Shown piece by piece: positions 56,581 to 64,000 of a DNA stretch of 64,000 nucleotides. The stretch comes from Triplophysa rosa (Eukaryota > Chordata > Actinopteri > Cypriniformes > Nemacheilidae): positions 10,862,299 through 10,926,298 of the forward strand of contig NC_079913.1 in NCBI RefSeq assembly GCF_024868665.1, given 5' to 3'. The translations under genes were made by a program, and so were the position numbers. The notes under the pieces were generated by a model, which saw nothing but the letters and a program-made list of their open reading frames with translations, was not told the DNA's origin and did not search any database. Position 1 is the first letter of the stretch, and each line of letters starts with the position of its first letter.

Positions 56581-57439
56581 GATTTGTGTATCGTGTGCAG
56601 GAAAACATGTCGTCCGAGGATTCGCATCGACATTGTGCTAATTTAGTGTCTTTTCTTTTAAGAAGTGAAATATATGCGACGTTGCGTTGTACTTCGATAC
56701 AAAACCAATGCTTTGCACGAAACGCAGCTTGCCTACTGCATTGCTTGGGTTGATAAAGCCGCCATGTTGTCGATCCTGCTCTGCTCTGCTCTAGGGATGA
56801 CGATTAGTAAATGGCGTAACTTTAGGGGAGCATATTGTAGTTGAGGCGTTTAGTGTGCAGTACGTGATATAACAGATTGATCCCACGTTGTAATTCAAAC
56901 ATGCATAAAATCAACGACTTGTTTTGCATCTTACATGAACTATGCACAAGAGGGACAAAAGTGATCAACTCCAGGCAAGCGCATGCTCAATGTGCCAAAA
57001 CTCTGGACATCCCTCAAATTTGTGACACTCTTTAAGTGAAATGAAATGGTATATCAATGGTGATATAATGTATATTTGTATGTTCTGTATATTATTGTAA
57101 CTCTAAAACCTGTTTGTTTACACTGGTTTTACCAAATAAAGAGCTATTACTTCCTTTTTGTGTGATGTATTGAGTCGTGCGTAACAGATATTGAAACACA
57201 AATCTGAAACTATCACTATTAACTATTATGAAACCATTTGTTTCTTGTTCTGTTCTTATGTTTTTGTATTATTTATGTGTGTGTGTTGCGTATGCAATGC
57301 ATTCGTAGATATACATTCTGTATCTTTTTCTTATTAAATGTTTTTAACGAATTCACTTTGAGCTAATAGGTTTATCATTTAATGTCTCAACGGGTCTTTA
57401 GTACCCTCTAGCGAATAGACACTGTACAGCAATGTAACG

Positions 57440-57579
57440 GCTTTATTTATGTGGCCAATCACAGCGCTCGTTATTGGCAGGTCGTAGAAACAGGCGCTTG
57501 TAAAGGTGACATTTGGTTTTCTGGTCACCACGATCCATACAAAGTTATTAAAACTTAGAGTGGTGTGACACATACAAGC
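57440..57579 (+). promoter_or_regulatory. ndufb2: ndufb2 promoter (candidate)
   Basis: CCAAT (57455-57459) and inverted CCAAT (ATTGG, 57473-57477) lie about 100 bases before the start codon, with no TATA box. This arrangement is common for nuclear genes of mitochondrial proteins. Confidence 0.5.
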
Positions 57580-58702
57580 ATGTCTTCTCTTAGGAGGACG
57601 GCGAGTGTCCTCCGAACCGGCCTGCAGCTTTTCAGACGTGGACCTCAGCAGATGACCGTCAGAAAGTGAGTGTTTATTATCGAGAGGCTAGCAAGCTAAG
57701 CTAGCTTTGACGTCTGTATTTTCTGTTTATACCCCAAAATACGATGGTTGTACATGAGTTGACTAGAGTTAACGAAATGGCATGCTTAAGTTACCATTAC
57801 AATGAAATAAAAAAGCAAGTAATGTGATTGTATTAGAAGTTATTACAATGGTTAGTATTTATTAACATGGCTATACACACTATGCTAGCCTACCACTTAA
57901 AATAAATATATATTTTTGGTACTGCAGTCGATATAATCACGGTAGTATCATGTTTACCAATGTAGATACCTGTATTGTCTAATAATCAAGTGCATTTTTA
58001 ATTGCATAAATAGCATAATATATAATGTCTTAATATAATCGTATAAAACAATTGTTTATAGGCTAGTATAGTACAGACGATTTTACATTATAAAACATTA
58101 AATTGTTGTTACCACTATTTGGTAATTGTTCTGTCTTGTATGTTCAGGGCAGGAGGAGGCCCTCATATTGAAGCTCAATACAGACAACCTCCCCAGATCA
58201 CCAAGAACCAGAAGTTTCAGGCAGAGCTGCTCAGTGGTGCCATGTGGTTCTGGATCCTGTGGCACAGCTGGCATGACCCAGATGCCGTACTGGTAAGTTA
58301 AAAATGGTTCAGGAAATAAAATGTCAAATGCGATTATTAGAAATAATAGAAATTTAAGTAGATTGTGGCAGTCCAATTGACTAAATGTATTTGTAGGTCA
58401 TTTGACACTGGAAATGTAAGATTAAGTTTTCACGTTGCATTCTGGAATACCTTATTCCAGAATGCGTGTTCTGTTTTACATTTTGGTTAATAGTTGGTTA
58501 TCCAGGTGTTCAGTGAAATTTTGCATACTGCACACACTGTAGAAGTATGTAGTCAGAAGTATATGCCATTCTGAACAAAATTTTATTTTTATTGGATATT
58601 TCTGTTAAATTGTTGTGTCTCTCATAGGGTCATTTCCCCTGGCCAGACACGTCTGCATGGACAGATGAGGAGCTGGGAATCCCTCCTGATGACGAAGAAT
58701 AG
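57580..58702 (+). CDS. ndufb2: ndufb2, complex I subunit B2, three exons
   Basis: NDUFB2 is an accessory subunit of mitochondrial NADH:ubiquinone oxidoreductase, in the distal membrane arm. Exons 57580-57665, 58148-58292 and 58628-58702 join in phase to 306 nt (101 residues plus stop; human 105). The N-terminus [20 protein letters not shown] is basic and amphipathic, as for a mitochondrial presequence. The mature part reads [17 protein letters not shown], then a single membrane span in [14 protein letters not shown], and ends [14 protein letters not shown], almost the same as human [14 protein letters not shown]. Donors are GTGAGT and GTAAGT; acceptors TATGTTCAG and TCTCATAG. A poly(A) signal AATAAA is at 58970-58975. 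The start was chosen as the first ATG that gives the presequence. Confidence 0.97.
57666..58147 (+). other. ndufb2: ndufb2 intron 1
   Basis: AT-rich intron with no recognised element. Intron 2 (58293-58627) is similar. Confidence 0.8.
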
Positions 58703-58969
58703 ACTTACAGCAGACCAACGTACATCTCAATTTAATTACAGTTCATGTGATTTATAAACTGGCAGAATGACATGCATGTCTTCAGTGCATATTACTTACC
58801 AAAGGATGTATGCAAACTTTGAAACCAATGACCGATATCTCTTTCTTGCTTTTGCAGATGTGCACCAGATATACGCTCGCGAACCTGCACACTTTCTGTA
58901 AAGAAAACTGATTGTTCCTGTTATGTGTATGGACTTATTGTCAAGTCTAATTGTAACAGTTGCATATAA

Positions 58970-58975
58970 AATAAA
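58970..58975 (+). terminator. ndufb2: ndufb2 poly(A) signal
   Basis: AATAAA about 270 bases after the stop codon. It faces a minus-strand AATAAA at 59057-59062 that probably serves kdm7a. Confidence 0.65.
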
Positions 58976-59056
58976 ATGATTGAACACATATTTGCAAGTG
59001 AATACGTAAATAGCCACACCAGTAAATGACTTGACTTTCATCAATAGAACAGTGTT

Positions 59057-61397
59057 TTTATTACCACCTAACATCTGGTAAAGGAAAATGGAAAACAGTG
59101 TGATCTACAAAATATTTCCCCTCATCATATATTTACATTGCATTGAAAAAAAAATCAACATCCAAAGAGAACTCTAGGAAATGGTAAAGAGGAACAGAAC
59201 ACAGAATTTGAAATGCAGTGACATGAACTCTCGAGTCTATACCACAGCTGAAAATGTAAATAATGCAAGAAATTCATAAATACTGTACAATTAATGCATC
59301 AATGCAAAGAAACATCTTTGAAGAACTGAGACATGCTGTTTGCCTTCAGAAATACACACTTCAGCAACTTTTTTTAAAGGAGGTCTTATCTGCATTAAAG
59401 TTCATGGGAACAGTGAAATATTTTCTTAAAAAACACATGCACATGACCGAAACTCACAAAGCCTGAGTTTTATCGATTATCTGTTACCCAATACAAGTCC
59501 TGCAGATCCAAAATAGTGCATTTTCATGAACCAACACACCTCTTCCAAAACAGTGGTGCAATTCTATTCAAACTCTCTTACAATGACATTTGATACTGTA
59601 CAACGGGACCAAATTGCCTCGGTCCTGAATTTACCACAACAAAAAATGGGAATATATATACTTTGTTGGCAGATTTGTGGAAACAAGTACAAAACATTGC
59701 GCGATTGTATGACAGTGCTGGTGATGGATTCAAAGATGTCAGTTGTTCCCTGAGAAAACAAAGCCTCTCCTCAAAATTCCCACATGAGCACCACAAGTTC
59801 TTTTGATCCGTTTCAATAGGTTACAAAGACGACATATTTAAAATCTACCGTTGCTCACATTTTTAAAGCTAAATCTGACAAAAAAAAACATTAAGATTTG
59901 TATTAACTACAAAATCTGGCAAACGTAAAACCTCATTCCTCTTGCATTAATCATTCAAAAGTATACTCATATTAACAGAAATATCAAATGCAACGAAAAA
60001 ACAAGACCCTCAGAAAGCAATATAAATCCTTATATCTTTGAAATTAATAAATAGTTATCCAGTAAAAAAACATTTAAACAAAGTTGAGAACATAAATTAT
60101 TCGGGATAAGCTATAGATCATTGTCAATCACATGGCAAACATGTTCAGCCCTTGCAAACTACATCACACAGTATTTCAGAGGCTGCACTGTAAAATGCAG
60201 TCACCATTTACAGCCACATGTGCGACATCAATTTGTGACACTAAATATATATGCAACATTACCCCGTAAAAGAAATATTGCGGGTTCAATACAAGTTGAG
60301 ATCGACTGAGAATACGTGACATGGTCCTAAATCGTAAAAACAATAGCAAATAATATCAAAAGCTAATTCTCATTTGCACAAAGCATATATGTATATTATT
60401 ATATATTTACTGTCAACCTTTTTTGGTTTGTTTTGACAAATTTATGAACAAGTTAAAATTATTTTTTGTCAAAGCATGCCACAAATAAGAGCGTAACTTG
60501 TATCCAACCAGCAATATCCCTTCACAAACACCAGAGAGTGATGGAAAATATGTTGAGTCAAAGACAACAAGATACGTTTACATAAGAATTATATTTTTCT
60601 CCTAATGTTTCCCTGTTGAAAAACCAGCATATGCTGGTTAAGGTTGGAAGCATGGTAGCTGGTCCTTAGCTGGTTAAGCTGGTCCTAAACCAGCTCAGGA
60701 CCAGCTTAAACCAGCAAATGACCAGCTACCTTGCTTCAAAACCTACCTAACCAGCATATGCTGTTTTTTCAACACATACATGAACGTTGCATCCTAAAAA
60801 CACGGCCCATTAAATCAACACATCACTCCACCGCCATACAATTATTGCTTAGTGGGGGATATACAAATGTTCAGCACCATTTCAACACCTCCGCCTTTAA
60901 ACCTAATACGTCAGCCTGAGACAATCAAAGGAGAAAGAAGTGAATGACTTACAAGAACCAAGAAACAGTGAATTAATAAAACTCCCAGCGTCCGGCTGTA
61001 AAGGTCTAGGCAGTCGTCCTTGCCTGCACGGCACTTGTTCACTCGCGCTACAGATGCGATTGAAGGTAGGGTGGGGGAAAAAGAGGGGCTTTAGCCTGTG
61101 ATACACACCTGCGGGTGGTTGTCGCACAAACTAACTCCAACAACCACATTTGACTTCAACTCTATGCTGTTTCCTCTTGTAACGTTTGGCTGTTAATGTT
61201 TTCGTTTCCTGATGAAATCTCAGTTTTCCCTGCGTTGATGGATAATGTGTGTTAAATGCGATTGATGAACAAAGGGAGTTTGAGCTAATAAACATACCCT
61301 GTGACCTAAACATGCGCAGTGTGTGTGTAAATGTGTGATGAAAATCCCAGCGTATTATGAAAAGCAGCTATGTTGATTTATTACGCATGGCCTCTCG
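59057..61397 (-). other. kdm7a: kdm7a 3' untranslated region (candidate)
   Basis: Sequence after the kdm7a stop, ending at a minus-strand AATAAA (59057-59062). A Pumilio-type TGTAAATA occurs at about 59129. It contains the AACCAGCATATGCTGG palindromic repeat (60615-60773). No other gene is recognised. A 2.3-kb 3' UTR is plausible for this family, but shorter ends are possible. Confidence 0.5.
60615..60773. mobile_element. Palindromic MITE (CCAGCATATGCTGG type)
   Basis: Left end GTTGAAAAACCAGCATATGC and right end GCATATGCTGTTTTTTCAAC form an inverted pair. The interior repeats AGCTGG/CCAGCT modules (GCTGGTCCTTAGCTGG; CCAGCTCAGGACCAGC), giving a nearly complete hairpin of about 160 bases. This repeat type is widespread in cyprinids. 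Confidence 0.8.
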
Positions 61398-61486
61398 CTA
61401 CAGGAACAAGCCTTTATGGTGGCTCATCTTTAATATCTTCCCCAGACGCTGTTTAGCCGTCGCGTGTCCTTTCTTAGGACGTTTCC
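61398..61486 (-). CDS. kdm7a: kdm7a last coding exon
   Basis: Encodes KRPKKGHATAKQRLGKILKM followed by SHHKGLFL and TAG at 61400-61398. The RLGKILK block is shared by KDM7A and PHF8; the final residues differ from both human proteins. Confidence 0.95.
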
Positions 61487-63969
61487 CTGCAAAACAGACA
61501 CAAATACAGTCATCAGAAAGGTTTTAATCGAATAAATCCATACAGCACATTATTCAATTAACAGCTAACGTAAATGTCATTTTTGTACAATTTTGTGCAT
61601 TTGGGAATGTGTTCATTTGCAAAAGCAGATTTTTCAAAAATCATTTTTTTATGTGCATTCAAATTAATATCAATCAAACTGCAGTTTTAATTAAGTAATA
61701 ATAACTAATAAAAAAGGACAAAAATAACCAATAAATATATTATAATAACTAATAAAATTTTTAAATCTTTACTTTTTTTATTTAAAATCAGCTAACTAAC
61801 ACACTAAAAAATCAGTTTTTGCAAATGAACTAAAAAGAAACTATAAATTATACGCATTTCTCAACCCACTTTCATTTCCACAAACTCACCTTTAGTGGCC
61901 TGGTTGCTGATGGGGTTGGGGTTAGGGGCGTGTCTCTTGGAGGGGTGGAGGGGAGGGGAAAGCGAGCTCTCCCTGTACGAGTACACATTTCCCAGACTCC
62001 CGTCCTCTCCCTCTGGGCTCCGGGGGGCCGAACAGGGCTCGCTGCTGTCCCACGCATCGCTGCTACTGTTGCTGTTACTGCTACCCTGACTGGACCACCA
62101 CGGCTGCTGCAGGACGGCGCCCTCTTCTGACGCTTGCCGACACAGCAGTCCCGCCACCGACAGCATGCCCTGAATGGCGTTATCGGTGTTTGGTGAGGTA
62201 GGACGTTCTCTGTGGACAAAAAAGGTTTTCCATTTTCAGCCCAAAACCAAGAAAAGCCAAGCAAAACGTTTGTAAAGACACTGAATTTGTTTTTAAACGT
62301 TTAAGTAAAATCACATAAGTTGACCTCTAAACTGGTCATTTTTCAGATGTGTAAAATGAAGGGTAGCCGTACCGTTTTAGAGACTGCTTATGGTGGCCGT
62401 GCTTCGGGCCGCTCAGATGCTCCGCAAAGCTCCCCGAGTCTCTCTGGTGTCCTCCATCCTCATCCTCAGAACTCTCAGACTCTGATGAGTCTTTCTGCTT
62501 TTAGAAAGATACGTGATGGTTAAATATCTGAGAGGAAATACATTTCTAGATATTGACCTGAAGATTGAACCTTATTGGATGTTCTACCTCAGCAGAATGT
62601 TCTGCGTCTGACTCAGAGTCAGTGCCTGAAGATGCTACGTGTTGTGACGATTCTGTCCTGTGTTCTGTCTTCACCGTTCCACCTGACAATACAAAATGTC
62701 CGTCAAACACACATCGATCCTCATTCAAAGGTAACTCAAGAACAAAATGTTACATTTACATTTGTCTTTACAATATAAGCCTAATTATTGTCATACACAG
62801 CTTTTTTTGTATATAAGTGTTCTGGATAAATTGGTTTGTGACTCCCGCAGGTCTTGGTCGACTCACCATGGCTGATTGTTTCCTTGATATAGCAACGTAC
62901 TCTAAAATCCTCCTCCGTTTGTTCTTTTTTCACCACTTGTTGTGGCTTTAAAGACGTTCTTTCCAACTTCACCTCACGTTGATGGCATTGTGACATTTCC
63001 ACACCATTGACTTTGGTTGCCCCATCACTGACAGAAAGCCTCTCTCTGTCAGAAGATCAGAAGAATATTTTCAGTTTTGGATGACAATTTTTTATTTTTT
63101 TGCAGATTGACTTGCACGCTGAACTGTTTAAAACAAAACTAGTAATGTAAACTAACAAAGTAAATACGTATAAGTTTAAATTTGATGGGGACTTAAAATG
63201 TAAAATTTTAATGGAAATTTGTAATAATAAAATAAAATTGATTTTAAAATGTGTATTAAAAGACGGAAATAACATTTAAAAACATAAAAACATTTTCGAA
63301 ACATAAAATAATCAAAATTCTATGATTGGTTTAGAAAATGTATCAATATTTACAAAACATGTGGCTATTTTGACCAAAAAGGCTTACCGCATAATTTTGC
63401 CATTACATAGCACCAGACGCAGGGCGTTATCATAACTACCCTCAACAGCCACAGCGGACGCTGTGGAAACTTTCTTGAATTTGCCATTCACTTTGGCAGT
63501 GAAAGCCGGATCCTGTTCCAAAACACAAAAGATTTCTTTACAGGAAGTATATAATAATGCATGCCGCTAAATCAGTGAAGATATCAAATGTCCGGGTGAG
63601 GTCAAAAATGTTAAAAAATGAGCAACCCTTCCTTTGGCATCGTATAACACTCGCGTGATAAAGGAATAATAAAAGCCAAGGTGGAGATGTAAAAGGACAT
63701 GTGAGCTTAGTGCTGCGGTGCATGATGGGATACAAAACGTCACTCGCCTCCTCCAGCTGTCCGACCTCCAGTCTCTTCAGCACCTCCATCGTGTGAAGCT
63801 CCAGGATGTCCAGATTAGAGGGAAGTTTGTGATGATGATGATGGTGTCGATGATGATGATCACGTAGCCGACATGCCTCCCGTCGTGCCTGACAACCCCT
63901 CTCCAGCAACGAGTGTGTTAAAGGGCACTCGGCACTTCCCTGAGCCTTTCCAAATTTATTCGGATCATC
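61398..63969 (-). CDS. kdm7a: kdm7a (JHDM1D), C-terminal seven coding exons, partial
   Basis: KDM7A is a PHD-JmjC dioxygenase that removes H3K9me1/2 and H3K27me1/2 in the nucleus. Only the part after the JmjC domain is in the window; the gene continues past the right edge. Exons: 63748-63969, 63388-63512, 62867-63045, 62588-62682, 62373-62494, 61890-62209, 61398-61486. Phases agree and give 1152 nt (383 residues plus stop). Diagnostic matches to human KDM7A are SNLDILELHTMEVLKRLEV, KVNGKFKK, LKRERPTSP, AIQGMLSVAGL, LHPSKR...PISNQATK and KRPKKGHATAKQRLGKILK near the C-terminus. PHF8 is the main alternative, but SNLDILELHT and PISNQATK favour KDM7A. Confidence 0.94.
61890..62209 (-). CDS. kdm7a: kdm7a penultimate coding exon
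   Basis: Encodes ERPTSPNTDNAIQGMLSVAG, a Ser/Gln-rich stretch with WDSSEPCSAPRSPEGEDG, and the end LHPSKRHAPNPNPISNQATK. The AIQGML and ISNQATK blocks match human KDM7A. Acceptor TTTTTTGTCCACAG; donor GTGAGT. Confidence 0.95.
62373..62494 (-). CDS. kdm7a: kdm7a exon with acidic stretch
   Basis: Encodes KDSSESESSEDEDGGHQRDS followed by GSFAEHLSGPKHGHHKQSLK (R completed by the next exon). The acceptor is AAGCAG, a tandem NAGNAG, so a variant starting at 62497 would add one Gln. Donor GTACGG. Confidence 0.88.
62588..62682 (-). CDS. kdm7a: kdm7a exon, 95 bp
   Basis: Encodes GTVKTEHRTESSQHVASSGT and DSESDAEHSAE (after a glycine split across the junction), corresponding to human VKSELRSRSSGYSDISESED. 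Donor GAG|GTAGAA is weak; acceptor ATTGTCAG. Confidence 0.88.
62867..63045 (-). CDS. kdm7a: kdm7a exon, 179 bp
   Basis: Encodes ERLSVSDGATKVNGVEMSQC, KLERTSLKPQQVVKKEQTEE and ends ETISH. It is weakly conserved with human, but phases at both ends fit the neighbours. Contains two VKxE-like sumoylation-type sites (VKLE, VKKE). Confidence 0.88.
63388..63512 (-). CDS. kdm7a: kdm7a exon, 125 bp
   Basis: Encodes DPAFTAKVNGKFKKVSTASA and YDNALRLVLCNGKIM, parallel to human SSKLNGKFNKH...NDLRLLLTNGRII. Acceptor TTTTGGAACAG; donor GTAAGC. Confidence 0.93.
63748..63969 (-). CDS. kdm7a: kdm7a exon with His run
   Basis: Encodes DDPNKFGKAQGSAECPLTHS, RREACRLRD, a run HHHRHHHHHH, and KLPSNLDILELHTMEVLKRL followed by EVGQLEE. 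The donor is GAG|GCGAGT, a GC donor; a GT donor three bases on would break the phase. The exon begins after TTCCTAAACAG. Confidence 0.93.
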
Positions 63970-64000
63970 CTGTTTAGGAACAAAAACAAGTGGGTCAGTT

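Larger units (their letters stand above)
55800..57160 (+). ncRNA. Candidate divergent long noncoding transcript
   Basis: The region runs from the promoter-like stretch to a strong poly(A) signal AATAAA (57135-57140) followed by a T/GT-rich stretch (CCTTTTTGTGTGATG). It has no long open frame. One small frame, ATG at 55893 to TAG at 56060 (55 residues, starting MDDILEELCV), is Arg-rich and has no similarity I recognise. The position, divergent from kmt2e, recalls human KMT2E-AS1, but no sequence similarity was established. Splicing is not predicted with confidence. Confidence 0.35.

Noticed and set aside
61872..62264. 130-residue minus frame beside the kdm7a exon
   Set aside because: It is a shifted frame through the exon at 61890-62209; the correct frame (AIQGMLSVAGL) is fixed by similarity and splice phase.
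61398..63969. phf8 instead of kdm7a
   Set aside because: The C-terminal RLGKILK block is shared, but SNLDILELHT, KVNGKF and PISNQATK match KDM7A, and ndufb2 is a neighbour of KDM7A on human 7q34.

Overview
The window is vertebrate nuclear DNA from a teleost, most likely a cyprinid or other cypriniform. Coding sequence is split into short exons with GT-AG introns. The spacer carries repeat types typical of cyprinid genomes: palindromic miniature transposons with ends like TTAAAGGGACAGTTCACCC, hAT elements with 8-bp target duplications, tRNA-derived SINEs, and (GT)n tracts. No gene or repeat was checked against a database; gene names rest on protein motifs recalled from the human families.

Layout from left to right. 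(1) 1-18178: a long gene-free stretch, probably intron of lhfpl3, with repeats and a few motif clusters. (2) 18179-20822, plus strand: the last two coding exons of lhfpl3 (tetraspan LHFP family); its first exons lie outside the window. (3) About 23430-53640, minus strand: the whole kmt2e (MLL5) gene. Twenty-two coding exons join in phase to an open frame of 4869 nt (1622 residues) with an N-terminal HCF-1-type DHNY motif, a PHD finger, a SET domain, a coiled basic region and a proline-rich tail ending GTGWH. A noncoding first exon near 53.5 kb is inferred. (4) About 55.6-57.2 kb, plus strand: promoter-like, CpG-rich sequence followed by a good poly(A) signal. This suggests a transcript divergent from kmt2e, possibly a long noncoding RNA. 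(5) 57580-58702, plus strand: complete three-exon ndufb2, a complex I subunit. (6) 61398-63969, minus strand, running off the right edge: the last seven coding exons of kdm7a, a PHD-JmjC histone demethylase. ndufb2 and kdm7a are convergent, with candidate poly(A) signals under 100 bp apart.

The neighbours do not form a pathway, although two of them (kmt2e and kdm7a) are chromatin proteins. In human, as I recall, LHFPL3-KMT2E and NDUFB2-KDM7A are two separate neighbourhoods on chromosome 7, and LHFPL3 and KMT2E point the same way. Here the four lie within about 46 kb, and lhfpl3 and kmt2e converge.

The most interesting items are: the putative divergent transcript with two consensus CRE sites, one inside a small inverted-repeat element; an upstream ORF whose stop overlaps the kmt2e start codon (ATGA); a GC-AG intron and a NAGNAG acceptor in kdm7a; clustered X-box-like sites in a kmt2e intron; a probable conserved noncoding element in lhfpl3; and well-bounded hAT, SINE and TA-flanked insertions.
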